From positions 15,815,001 through 15,879,000 of the forward strand of contig OU015567.1 of assembly GCA_907165135.1 (NCBI GenBank): a stretch of 64,000 nt of DNA, read 5' to 3'. Below the pieces are notes generated by a model. The model ran no database searches and was not told where the DNA came from. It saw nothing but the letters and a program-made list of their open reading frames with translations. Both the position numbers and the translations under genes were made by a program. This DNA comes from Oikopleura dioica (lineage: Eukaryota > Chordata > Appendicularia > Copelata > Oikopleuridae). Positions 21,801 to 31,929 of this stretch are shown here, one piece after another (position 1 is the first letter of the stretch; every line of letters starts with the position of its first letter).

Positions 21801-24800
21801 ATTTAATACAAGTTAACGATTTTATCATAATTAATTTTAATTTTGATATTTATTCATATTTTTAAATTATTTATTTTTAGGGCTTAGGAGGGTAGGCACC
21901 AGAGTTGCAAATTTGGCTTTATTTTCGCTGACCTGAGTGAGCTGAGTTGAGCTATTTTTTACTGTATTTTAGTAGTAAAATTGTGTTGAAATCATTGAGC
22001 TGAGCTGAATGATTATCGACGATAATTTATCGTCTGAGCTGAGGAGATCAGTTCACTTTTGAAAATCACTGAGCAGTCTCAGCTCACTTAACTCAGCAAA
22101 TTTGAAACTCTGGTAGGCACATTATACGGTATTACTAATACTGTATTAGAAAGCTCAGAAGCTGAGCTTTATTTTGACTATTGATAACGGGGTGATCTCG
22201 TACCTGGCCCTTTTCGGACTCTAACCATCTTTCAAGAAGAAAAATCTCCAAAGTTGATCCCGAGTGATCCCAGGTAACCCCAACTTGACCTCAGGTCAGC
22301 AATGATGCAGATATTATATCCAATATTAGATATATAAGATATTAGTCCCTATATTCTATAATGATAAGGGCTATACTTCACCGAAGTCGCTTGATCTAAT
22401 GAATGGCCTCGGAATCCTGTAAACAGGAACAGAGACAGGAACAGGGATTTTATTTTTTGGCCCATTTTAATTAAAAAAAAATTATATATTAAAATTAAAA
22501 TTAATAACATAAAATTGTTCACTTGTATTTCAAGCAGATTTGCTTCATTCGCATTTTCTTCCAGCAGGTTGAGTCCTCCTCGGGCTAACAGTTACGTCAC
22601 GCCCTGGGCGAGCGCTGATGATTCACGCAACCCTGTTAATTGAGTGCCAAAGTTTACCCTGCTAACAATGAGCCCTTTTGCCAAAGTTTATCCTGCTAAC
22701 ATGGGGGCAAGTTTGCCTGGGGTTTATCCTGCTAAATTCAGATTTTCGCCAACGTTTATCCTGGTAACAAGGGGATGACCTATGTTAAAAAATATCTCAA
22801 GTAAGCGCTTTCTATAAGAAAAATCTGATTGGCGAGCCCTTCACTAAGAAATCCTTATCTTCGAACTCAAGATGGGCCAATCTGGGGAGGACGGAATAGA
22901 CCGAAGGAGCATGGAAGTCTTCAGGAACGGTCGACTTGAATAGATTGCTAGCGATAAAGCGAGACCACCTCTTTCTAACTTACCGGTTTCATCGCGGCTC
23001 CATCGAAATTAACCTTCAACGGAGCCAGCGCTTTCTGGTAATTTGTTGTTCCGCACTTGGGAGGCAAACAGACGAGCAGCCCGTCTGAACCTTTCTTCTG
23101 GATCTAATCCGCGGTCGAGTTAAAAGGTCGAGCCAATTTCGATTTTATGAAGCGCAAAAGTGCGATTTCCGACACATCGCCCAGCATTTCAAAAGAAATT
23201 GGATTTCTGACTCGCGAAAATACTCGAAAGTACTGATTTCACTCGTGAAAAAGTAGTAATCGCCACTTTCTGACACGTTGTGGCGCTGTTTCAAAATTGG
23301 CCAATCAAAAGCCTGGAAATCTTTAAAGCGAATTTATTTGTAAAAATAAGCCGTAATCGTAAGTTTTCAAATCTTTTATCATTAAAAAAAATTTTGAAAA
23401 TTTTATAGCTTCTTATTGGTCGATTCACGCATTTGAAATTTCGACCAATCAGAAGATAAGAAATTTAAAAATGGTCTAATTTTTCGCTTCAAACGCTGAG
23501 CCTTACTGTAATGATTTTTGTTCTCTACTTCTCTCATTTATGGTTTTCAAGGCTTCTGATTGCCCAATAATCAAACAGCGCCACCATTTGAGAATAATGA
23601 AATCATGGCATTTTCCGCGAATCAAGATCCATTCCTGAGTTCTTGAAAGCCGGCCCCTCAACTTTGAAAACAGGATTGCCTCGCCTTCCATAGCGCTCGG
23701 GGATACAGTCGTCCGTCGCTGCCAGTCCGTCAATTTTGACATGAACGTCTTGTATAAGTCGGTGCAGCGCGACAAGTTCCTCAAACGTTCCCGTTTTCTT
23801 CACTCTTTCAACTTTAATCTGGCTCAAAATCAAACTGTCAAAATTTGGAAATTTAAAAATTGCATCGTGATGGGAAAAAATGTTTTCTTGGATTATCATT
23901 TCTCTAGAAAAAAGCCATTTACAGTTTTATTTGGGTCAAAAAACGACAAAAAATACCAAAAGACCCGACCATAAGCAAATGACGACAGACGATGGCGCTG
24001 TTTCAAATCGACCAATCAGAACCCTAGATTTCGAATAAGAGGTAGGCTCTTAAACGAAGAGCCTTGTTATACAGTAAGTCTGGTTTTTTGCAGTTATTTC
24101 TTTCGTTAAAATTTCTTGGCTTCTGATTGGCCAATAACAAACAGCGCCACCTGGCGAAAAAAATCTAGAAAATCTTAGAAAATTAGTTTTTCATTTTCTT
24201 TTTTTCTTTGATTTTTTAATTTTTTTTTCAAAAAAAGCAGAATTTGCAGTTATTTCGGTCAAAAACTGTTTGTTCCGAAAATTTAGCGAAAAATGCTGAT
24301 CGCTTCCGTTGAACTGACGTATGCGTTTGTTTTTCTCCAGACCACTAATGGCCGTGTTCTGTAATACTATAAATATTTTGCGCTGTTATAAAATATTTGA
24401 ATATGTGCCGCAAAACCGTAACGGTATAAAGTTGCGTGGATAATCCTGTGTTGGTATGGCTTTTTGAGTAAGAACTTGGCGATTGCCACGTTTAAGGGGA
24501 TAGACTTTTTTGCTATGTATTAACATAGTGACACCCTTATTTTCTCTTGCCAATGAAAGGCTTAAACATTCATCTTTATTTTCTGAAGGCCAGAATTTTC
24601 TATTCGAAAATATTTTCACAAAAATTTTGACTCGAAATTGAAAAATTTTCCTAGAATATCCAAAATAGCGAAAAAATAAGGGTGTCGCAATCTAAAATCT
24701 TGATAAACTCTGGCCATTGTAATAAATTAGTTTTGACTGTATCGAACTATATTTTGAGCCGTTTTTGAGTGCAAAACAGAACAAGCACGTTTCAAAACTT

Positions 24801-26672
24801 GTTTTCTGTAACTGAACTGATCCGACTTTGGCTGCTCCGGGATTTGCTCGGCCGTTTTCGCTGCAGGAACGTTTTCAGGCGATAAGGACTCCTTATCACT
24901 ATCGGGCTCACTGAATAAAGGAAAATGAAAGTGTTTTCTTTTACAATTGTTTTGTATAAAGTCAACTATCGGCTGAACAGTTCCACTGATAAATTGTAAG
25001 AGCGGATGAGCACCGCCCTAACTGATTGCCAAAAGAGAGTTCTATTGGATTTTGTCTGGTTGGATTTTTGGTCAAAATTATCGCTTTTTTGTCGATTCGA
25101 TCCTCTTCCTGTACCTGCGCTCGGCAACCTGTGCAGAAACCCTGAGTCAGTGTCTGAAAGATAAAAAATTTAAAAATTGATTAGATAGGTAAGATATGCC
25201 GAGCGGCTTACTATTTAAATAAGCCGCTACGCGGCTTTTCATAAAGGATCTTTCAGACCCTGAATCAGGTTTTCTACAGAGGTTGCCGAGCCGAAAACTG
25301 CACCACGTTTTCCCTTTTCCGGGGACCCCTGTAATATTTAATTTTCGAAGTTCGGAACTTCCAAATTTCATATAATTTTCGTTTCTGAAATGTGCTCTTC
25401 CTTGAACGTGACCGGTCGGTTTTAGAATCAGGCACTCTCACCTGTTGTCGTTTTTCGTTAACGAGGGCGGCTTTTGATTCTGTTGATTAGCGGTTTTGGC
25501 GCGGACGTGTAGCTAAAGTGTACGGTAAGATGACGTGCAAAAGGCTCTTTTTTTCTGCGCCAAGTGTAACATTTTTCGGATTTTTGCGCCCTGAGCCCGT
25601 CATTTCGCATTTGCCAGCTTTCTTACACGTTCTCAGAAACGCCGAAAAAACGCAAAACGCGGAAAGTTGCGAAATAAACAAACAAGCGTGGTACAGAATA
25701 GTTGCTCGGCCCACCTACTTATGGACCTACTGCGGTTAATGAGAACTGGTAGGAGTCTATTTAAAATGCACGTGGAGCATACCAAATTGATAATTCCCTT
25801 TTACCGTACTTTTTTACTCAAAAAATGGGATAAAAATAGAGTTCAATATCAAGAACTGGATCCTTGGCTCGGCAACCTGTGAAGAAAACCTGAGTCAGGT
25901 TCTCTGAAACAGACATAAAAGCCGAGACCCTGACTCAGGTTTTTACACAGGTTGCCAAGCTCAAACTGGATCTTTCTTAAGACATTTGGCAAATCGTCCC
26001 CTTAGAATGTTTTTCAGGGAATCTGTCACTGAAGTTTCATTATAAAAAGGGTTTTTGTGAAAAAAAAGAAAAAAAATCTGAGAAAAATTTTTATTTTTCG
26101 GCAAAAAAACTCGGTTTTATTTCAAAAATTAGCTCTAAAATTGGGTGAACGATGTCGGTCACCTTAAAAAGAATACTACCTAGGTATATAAATACATAAT
26201 ATAAAACAGTTCTCTTTTCTTCAAGACAAGCAATCGGCTCTGATGATGGACTTTCTGTTCCGAAAACGTTAAGCCTGCAATAAAACGAACTCAATATAAA
26301 ATACAGGTATTTTTAAGGGAAAATCATCGCTAACGCGGTTCTTGAAAAATAATTCTTATTGAAGATTTCAAAATGATACCTTTGAGCTTGAAATCTTTTT
26401 TGCTTAATTGCTGATTTCAGTTAGGATTAGGGTTAGGATTTCTCAAACGAAAATATGATGAGTAAATTTGCCAAATGTGCTTTATCATTTAAGAAAATAA
26501 GAGTATCACCATGAAATTTCAACCAAAAGAAGATTCTAGTTCCAGTTTCTTTTACCTGATTTGAAGAAGAAATGATATTGAACGCCCAAACATAAACAAT
26601 GACTGTAATGACCACTGCACATCCGACAAATGCCTTCTGCAAATCCCTGTAAGTCATTCCTCTGCTTCTCAT
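15808..26672 (-). CDS. HNK-1/chondroitin-type carbohydrate sulfotransferase B, possibly decaying
   Basis: Separate exons on the minus strand spell the parts of a type II Golgi sulfotransferase. 26556-26672: short cytoplasmic tail and anchor AVVITVIVYVWAF. 24740-24912: Pro/Glu/Lys-rich stalk. 23603-23830: KKTGTFEELVALHRL. 22984-23103: LLVCLPPKCGTTNYQKAL, the 5'-phosphosulfate-binding motif. About 20760-20860: NVRNPFSRLYSA, the 3'-phosphate-binding motif. 18840-18955: EHVKKYHDVYFNQIAPFED. About 18574-18790: FIEYIANSK, then NWHW, HCAPCHLNYELI, typical of the family. 15808 onward: LEIYRVYYEDFLLGGYS, the usual C-terminus. After RLYSA the reading frame needs two shifts within about 60 bp, so this exon is either mis-assembled or degenerate. 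The family transfers sulfate from PAPS to glycans. Exact splice sites are not all resolved. Confidence 0.7.
16274..16728. mobile_element. hAT-type MITE with perfect 8-bp target duplication
   Basis: CAGGGCTGGCAAATTAGGG at the left is inverted as CCCTAATTTGCCAGCCCTG at the right. The flanks carry CTATGGAC at 16266-16273 and 16729-16736. Both arms contain repeated GCCGCACTAA and GAGTTAGAACCCTA units. It is 455 bp with no reading frame, in the last intron of the sulfotransferase B gene. Confidence 0.92.
16940..17050. repeat. Dispersed repeat with GGTTTTGATTGGCYGGTAGGCC
   Basis: TTTTGATTGGCTGGTAGGCC followed by AAATACAGCAATCTTATTGG and TTCCAAAAATTGGTTT is shared with about 28095-28190 and 33200-33290. 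The last copy lies inside the MITE of the K2 kinase gene. Confidence 0.7.
17569..17935. mobile_element. Family B MITE, long copy
   Basis: ATAGTGATACCCTTATTTAAA at the left is answered by TTAATAAGGGTGTCGCTACC at the right, about 360 bp apart. The interior is non-coding. Confidence 0.55.
18960..19320. repeat. AGCTTAGC/TTAGCTAAGC satellite-like tract
   Basis: Dozens of short AGCTTAG and CTAAGCT words, each nearly palindromic, are spread over about 360 bp. Equivalent tracts lie at 52707-53135 and 61120-61435. It sits in an intron of the sulfotransferase B gene. Confidence 0.8.
21142..21301. mobile_element. MITE with TTAACYCCWAGACG termini
   Basis: TTAACTCCAAGACGCAATAA and GGACCAAAAATTT at the left are inverted at the right as AAATTTTTGGTCC and TTATCACGTCTAGGGGTTAA. 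The 160-bp element is AT-rich inside and non-coding. Confidence 0.75.
21503..22787. mobile_element. Fold-back element with about 240-bp inverted termini
   Basis: The left arm (about 21503-21740) reads TAACATAGGTCATCCCC then repeated GTTAGCAGGATAAACTTTGG units and TCATCAGCGCTCGCCCAGGG. The right arm (about 22549-22787) is the near-perfect reverse complement, ending GGGGATGACCTATGTTA. The middle is AT-rich with no reading frame. Each arm holds four to five diverged 20-30 bp units, as fold-back elements do. It lies in an intron of the sulfotransferase B gene. A TA target duplication is possible. Confidence 0.85.
24520..24697. mobile_element. Family B MITE
   Basis: TTAACATAGTGACACCCTTA at the left is inverted as AATAAGGGTGTCGCAATCTA at the right. 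It lies in an intron of sulfotransferase B. Confidence 0.75.
25119..25292. mobile_element. Family A MITE
   Basis: GCTCGGCAACCTGTG...CCTGAGTCAG at the left is inverted at the right, ending GAGGTTGCCGAGCC. The centre has the GCCGCTACGCGGC hairpin also seen in other long copies. Confidence 0.85.
25865..25962. mobile_element. Family A MITE, short copy
   Basis: GGCTCGGCAACCTGTGAAG and CCTGAGTCAGG at the left, with CCTGACTCAGG and GGTTGCCAAGCTC at the right. Confidence 0.85.
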
Positions 26673-26967
26673 CTTCTTTTTTTTTTCTTTTTCTGATTGA
26701 GGAATAAATAAGCCTTTTGTCTAAGACTTTTATTCGCAAATTGGTGCTGTAGATTTTCGATCGTAAAAAATCAACGCGGCAATTTTTATTTCGGCGATTT
26801 ATCGATTCTTGTCGAAATTCGTGAAAATGCGTGTTTACCAAAACAAATCACTTTCAGGGCTCTCTTTCTGCTTTTACAGTTATTGATCAGCCTATTCATC
26901 AAAGGAAAAATAAAGGATCGTTAACTTTGAGCTCCTCGCTTTCTCAAACACGTGATTTTATCTTTTC

Positions 26968-27125
26968 TGAGCTCGGCAACCTGTGTAGAAAACCTGAGTC
27001 AAGATCTGAAAGAGTCAAAATGAAAAGCCGTTCCGCGGCTTTATTTAAAAAAAGTCGCTTCGTGGCTTTTTATTTTTGGTCTTTTAGAGCCTGAGTCAGG
27101 TTTTCAACACAGGTTTTTGAGCTCA
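26968..27125. mobile_element. Family A MITE
   Basis: GAGCTCGGCAACCTGTG and AACCTGAGTCA at the left, GAGTCAGGTTTTCAACACAGG and GAGCTCAG at the right, with the GCCGTTCCGCGGC type centre. Confidence 0.8.
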
Positions 27126-27398
27126 GTTTTTGTAGCTCCTTTTTTATCTATCGGAGGAGACATACTAATTATAAGATTTGAACTGATAAAATATGGAATT
27201 TGGTCGGTTTTTACAGGTAACGTTATATTCCTTGAAAAAGTGTGACTTTGTGGAGACTAATAATTATGATGCCATGTCCAGTCGTAAAAATGTCGATTTC
27301 AAGTCAAGTTTTCTGAATATTCTCTCGTAATATTGAGAAAATATATACAAATCTGATGCAAATGATTTGACAAAGAAAAATCAATATTTTTGCCAAAA

Positions 27399-27791
27399 TT
27401 AGGGCAAATTCGTCAATTTTCGGCAAAAAGTCCAATTTTCAATCGCGATTTTGGGGGTGAAGGAGTCGAGATAGACCCCAAAAATGAAGCCCAAAATCGT
27501 TTTTTGGCCCGTAGAATCCATTTCCGGAGTCAGAATTTTAAAATTCCGAAATTTGATTTTTTTGAAAAAAGCTGACGAGCCCTTAATGACTTTCCATTGC
27601 AACAAAGGTATTTTTAAATTTTTCATTCCTTTCCTTATTTCTAGGGACTGAATCTTTACTGAATCTTCTCTGTAACTGTAAATAAATAAATCTCCTTCTG
27701 TCAAATCATAATTTAGAAAAAATAAACCAGCGTAAGAAATGGCAATAAACAAAAAAACTTTAATCACCCCAGGGAGAAATAATAATTCCAA
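27399..27791 (-). CDS. Candidate first exon of a type II membrane protein
   Basis: From an ATG at 27791 the frame reads MELLFLPG, then a hydrophobic segment VIKVFLFIAISYAGLFFL, then a polar stretch with LTEGDLFIYSYRED. This resembles a short cytoplasmic tail plus membrane anchor. The frame runs on without a clear splice donor into AT-rich sequence, so the real exon probably ends well before 27399. There is no homology I recognise. It could be a chance frame. Confidence 0.3.
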   Translation of the reverse strand: MELLFLPGVIKVFLFIAISYAGLFFLNYDLTEGDLFIYSYREDSVKIQSLEIRKGMKNLKIPLLQWKVIKGSSAFFKKIKFRNFKILTPEMDSTGQKTILGFIFGVYLDSFTPKIAIENWTFCRKLTNLP

Positions 27792-28094
27792 GCCGGTGAT
27801 AGTGAATTCGGCGATGATTAAAATCAGGATTCTTTGTTTATAAAAATTATTCCGGCAAAGCGCGGCTAAGGAGCAAATGCCACTCTTGCGTCAGCGAAAA
27901 ACAAAATTATTTTTCTTGGAGATTTGAGCTCTTGAAAATTTATGAGCTGTGATAATTTGTTGCTTCTTCGCTGTTTTGGAAGTAAACATGTCAACTTAAA
28001 TATCAGAACCCAAGTGCTCATAAAAAAAACAGTTTTTTTTCGTGATAAAATTGCTTTTTAGGGGGTTAAAAAAATTTATGGAAGTGATTTTATG

Positions 28095-28190
28095 GATCAG
28101 GGTTTTGATTGGCCGGTAGGCCAAATATAGCAGTCTTACAGTAAGACTCTTACTGGTTATCCAAAAATGCATTTCCATAAATTGGCATAA
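28095..28190. repeat. Dispersed repeat with GGTTTTGATTGGCCGGTAGGCC
   Basis: Second copy of the repeat seen at 16940-17050 and 33200-33290, including CAAATATAGCAGTCTTA and the downstream TTCCATAAATTGGC. Confidence 0.65.
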
Positions 28191-28250
28191 TCCTTTTTAA
28201 GGGGGTAAACATCATAAATGGTGATTTTCAAGATAATTTTTCGCCAAAAA

Positions 28251-28467
28251 TTAAAATATTGACACCCTTATTTTATCTTTTAAATAGAAACTTTGAACCC
28301 TAAAAATGAAAGTTTCACAAAATTTTCTTTTGTTTTTTCTTTGATGCCATATTTGCATAGAAACGTGCAGAAATATTGACAGTTCTAACATTTTGGCTTT
28401 CACAGATTTTAGATAATATCTTAAAACGTATTTTGAGCAGAAAAAATATGGGGGTAACAATGTTTTT
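28251..28467. mobile_element. Family B MITE
   Basis: ATTGACACCCTTATTTTATC at the left; the right arm is diverged (AAAAAATATGGGGGTAACAAT). Confidence 0.5.
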
Positions 28468-28542
28468 TAACCATGTTTAACCATGTTTTGGGTAACCATG
28501 AAAAGAAAAATCATCTCGAAAATCCAGTTTGCGATATCTACT

Positions 28543-28660
28543 CCCTTAACCCGTTGCCGAGCGCGTAGCATTCAGGATGCTACAACCTGCCCTGAGGCTC
28601 GAAATCCAGCCTTACTATTGGCGTACTGCCTTCACACAGTTAGCGCTCGGAAACGGGTTA
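28543..28660. mobile_element. MITE with TTAACCCGTT termini
   Basis: TTAACCCGTTGCCGAGCGC is inverted as GCGCTCGGAAACGGGTTAA about 115 bp away. The interior is non-coding. Confidence 0.65.
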
Positions 28661-29137
28661 AAATTAAAAGTGAACAGAATTATTTACTCGTTAAAATGGG
28701 GACCCCTATTTTGTTTCAAATCGTTTTTGGAGTCTTCCCACTAAAGGAGTTCTTTCCTTTGAGATTCGAAAAAGTGACCGTGTCTAACAGAAAAACTCGT
28801 TGATAAAATACTGAGAAGCGCGCCTGTATCTGGCTAGAATTAGCATATTTTATTAGGCGCGTTTCGCCACCACGAATTTCAATCAAATAAAACACGATAA
28901 TTGAGCCGCCGCCGGATATTGCGACATTTTTGGCAAGTTCAAAAAACCTCCCTCGTGCATTTTCAATCGCCCCGACATGAGTGTTTCATAAGCTGCTGTT
29001 TTGTTCGATTAACGGGACGCGAAAAGACAACTTTTTTCAAAAACCAAAACAAACAAAAAAAAAGTTCTAAAATTTTCGGGTTTCTTTTTGGCTAAAAAAC
29101 TGGCTTGCGCCACCACTTTCTCTTTTGGCTAAAACTT

Positions 29138-29224
29138 GGCTCGGCAACCTGTGTAAAAAACCTGAGTCAGGACCAGAAAAATATGGAGAAAACCTGTATT
29201 TTTAAAATCCTGACTCAGGTTTTC
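29138..29224. mobile_element. Family A MITE, short copy with a damaged right end
   Basis: GGCTCGGCAACCTGTGTAAA and CCTGAGTCAGG at the left, CCTGACTCAGG at the right followed by unrelated sequence. A lone arm (CAGACCCTGACTCAGG) lies near 29510. Confidence 0.7.
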
Positions 29225-29880
29225 ATCTTCATTCGATTGAAAAAATATTCTTTTCGCCTTTTTTATTGTTAGATAAGAGTTAAACTTGTTATGTATCCGA
29301 GAACGCCTTGACTTGTCAAAAAAGCGTTAAAAACTGTTTTTTTTCCCAGGAAGAGCGTCGGAATAATATGGACGGGCGTCGCACGCATTTCTTCTGGCTT
29401 TGGAAAAGATGGAGGAGCAGACCACGGAGATAGGCATCGCCGATGATCGCTGGCATCTCCCCTATCACTCGATTTGCTAGAATAACCTTTATTATTTACT
29501 TAAATATTCTCAGACCCTGACTCAGGTTTTCAAATTATTGATAACGCTGTTATCTTGAGGAAAGAAAGAATATTTCTTCGCGAATTTTAGTCGAAAAATT
29601 ATCGAAACTCGTTTCGGAATAATTTTTAACTCGGATATAAATTTTGTATATGATGATCTTCTCATTTTAACTTGCCAAACCTGCGATCAAGGATCTTTTG
29701 CACATTCCGCCTATTTGCGAATTTTAACTTGAAAAAAAAAATAAATTTTGAAAAGATAAAATTATGCAATTTCTAAAAACAGCGCGTTTTAGAGAGGCGA
29801 ATCTGGCGCAGCTTTGCGTCAAATTTGTCACGTAAAGCTTTCCGGGCTTGACGTATCCGTTTTTAATTTTTGTATTTTCA

Positions 29881-30052
29881 GTTGGAGGAAGTCCACATCG
29901 GGGAGAAACTACTAGAAGTAGCGCTAGAAAACGAGGGCCCTGACTCTGAAAACGCGAATCCAATGGGAATAAAGAGCTCCTCCCGAATCCGATCAACTCG
30001 ATCAAGATCATCCACACCATCTCCCGAAACTACAAAACTTCTGAGAAGATGA
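29881..30052 (+). CDS. C-terminal exon of an unrecognised protein
   Basis: After a TTTTCAG acceptor the frame reads LEEVHIGEKLLEVALENEG and ends in a basic, Ser/Arg/Thr-rich tail (SSRIRSTRSRSSTPSPETTK) with a stop at 30050-30052. Codon use looks coding. Upstream exons are not resolved; a possible one starts after a CCCAG near 29350. The tail would be a good phosphorylation region, but no function can be given. Confidence 0.4.
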
Positions 30053-30107
30053 CTTCACTCTTTATCAAGGTGGCTTATCAGATGATCGGATCCTGAAGGG
30101 CGTATAT

Positions 30108-30227
30108 CTGGGCCCGATAACCTGTGTAGAAAACCTGAGTCAGGTTTTGAAGAGGTAAGATGAAAACCCGCACCGAACGAAGCCGCAAAGCCTGACTCAG
30201 GTTTTCTACACAGGTTGCCGAGCTCAG
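30108..30227. mobile_element. Family A MITE
   Basis: CTGGGCCCGATAACCTGTGT at the left and ACACAGGTTGCCGAGCTCAG at the right are inverted copies with the GAGTCAGG/CCTGACTC core. Confidence 0.85.
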
Positions 30228-30344
30228 TTATTTTATATACCGTATATATCAAGCAGGAATGGTAAGGAATGGGAAGGATCGTTCGGCAAGCGGACTTTTA
30301 ATTAAACCATATCGTTGAAAATATCCCGTTGATGGACGTCAATT

Positions 30345-31583
30345 GTGATAAGCGTCTCAAACTTGACACGATTTTCGATCGAGCTTGTTGAGTTCCTGCG
30401 GTGCTTTATCGATGAGCGTGTTCAAGAGCTCGAGGAAGAAGTTGTTTGTTTTTTTTTCATAATCGAAGGGTCAGCAGCGTTTCAGAATCTTGAGTCCAAA
30501 AAATTGATTTCGAACTTCGAAGAGTCCGATTTTGGGCAAAAAAAAATCACAGAAAATTTCATTTTTGCAAAACTTCAGAATTTCAACCACCTCCTGGAAA
30601 GTATTAAGAAGGTTCTCGTCACTGTTCGAGTGCTGAGCAAGCTGTTAGCTCTCAGAAAAGATGGGATCGATTCAATCCTCGAGAAGAAGAAGCTGGAAGC
30701 TTTTGAAACGAACATTAAGATGTTACATCTTAGAGGCAACCCCGTTAAGCTCGATTTTGTCGGCGCCGATTTGAATGACGAAGGTTCTATAAATTATTTG
30801 GAGATTCGAATTGGATCGAAGAAGCCGGTGCCAAGGACAAAGGTGTTAGAGATTCTCGCCATGTTCCAGCCGCTCTCTAAAAACATCAACTTGAACAAGC
30901 AAAAAGCTTATCAAGACTTGTTCAGGCGTTATCCGAAGCAAGATCTGAACGATTCTCTCCTTCAATAAGCAAAACAAGATCCAGCAGGGTCAGAGTTCTT
31001 CCCTTTTTTTACCAAATTTTCAGGGTCACATCACATTTGGAAGAAGTTCTAGTGCCCAAAAACTCGCTGATTGAAAGGACTTTTTTTTCAACAATAGTTT
31101 GTTTGGGCTTATCTTCACCGCGCTTTTTGGCATCGTTTTTCTCAACGACCTGCTGTTTTTTGACAAGAGCGAGGTGTTCCTGTAGAACAACCTTCTTTCC
31201 TCCCGATAAAAAGGATTGTCAACAAGCTTGTTCACGGTTCACTGGGTGTCATCCAAAAACTGGGAATCATCGGAATGGGGAATTTCTAATGCGATGTCGG
31301 CAATAAGAGCAAATACTTCTTAATCGGCATTCCAAATCATTTGGCCAATTATTATGAGTCATAAATAATTTCAACTCTTTCTAGCTATTTTTGAAAATAA
31401 TTGAAAGTAACCGCTAAATCATGATTTTGACCCTTGAAAACAGGCAGCTCTTCAAACGAATGGACGAGCGAATGGCCGTCATCCGGCCACTTCAGCTTGA
31501 ATTCAAGATACTTGATACCAAGGACGCCAAGACGGCCAGCAAGACGTACAATCAAATCAGCAGCACTTTTATTGAGTAAATTA
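30345..31583 (+). CDS. Unrecognised spliced gene
   Basis: Coding-like blocks on the plus strand: FLRCFIDERVQELEEEV, then after an AACTTCAG acceptor NFNHLLESIKKVLVTVRVL and KKKLEAFETNIKMLHL, to about 30968; then IVNKLVHGSLGVIQKLGIIG near 31210-31280; then ENRQLFKRMDERMAVIRPL, KTASKTYNQISSTFIE and a stop near 31581. The blocks are helical and charged. The splice junctions between 30968 and 31210 are uncertain and one open stretch there may be intronic. No domain is recognised. Confidence 0.4.
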
Positions 31584-31929
31584 CGATGTATCAAAAAATT
31601 GATTTTTTAGAGAAAGCCCCTAAAAACGCACATTTTTAGCTTTAGCATTTCTCTGCAGTATGGATTCGCCAGAAACAACTGAATCAGTAGAACCAATTTA
31701 AAAATCATTTTCGAATTTTTTTTCATAAAAAATATGATTAAAAAACAGAATTACGTAAGAAAATTTCAATTCTACCTCACTTGTTAAAAAATCGAGCGCT
31801 TGATTTTTATTCGCGCATCGAAATCAACGAGGAGTTTTCATTCATTTTTCTTTCGCTGATGAGAAGTGCGAATATTTTTAAAGGCTGTTTTTCGAAATCA
31901 AGATAGGAAATTTTATTTTATGTACAGAA

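Noticed and set aside
21503-22787. CRISPR-like array from regularly repeated GTTAGCAGGATAAAC units
   Set aside because: Units are diverged, unevenly spaced and mirrored in inverted orientation; the host is eukaryotic.
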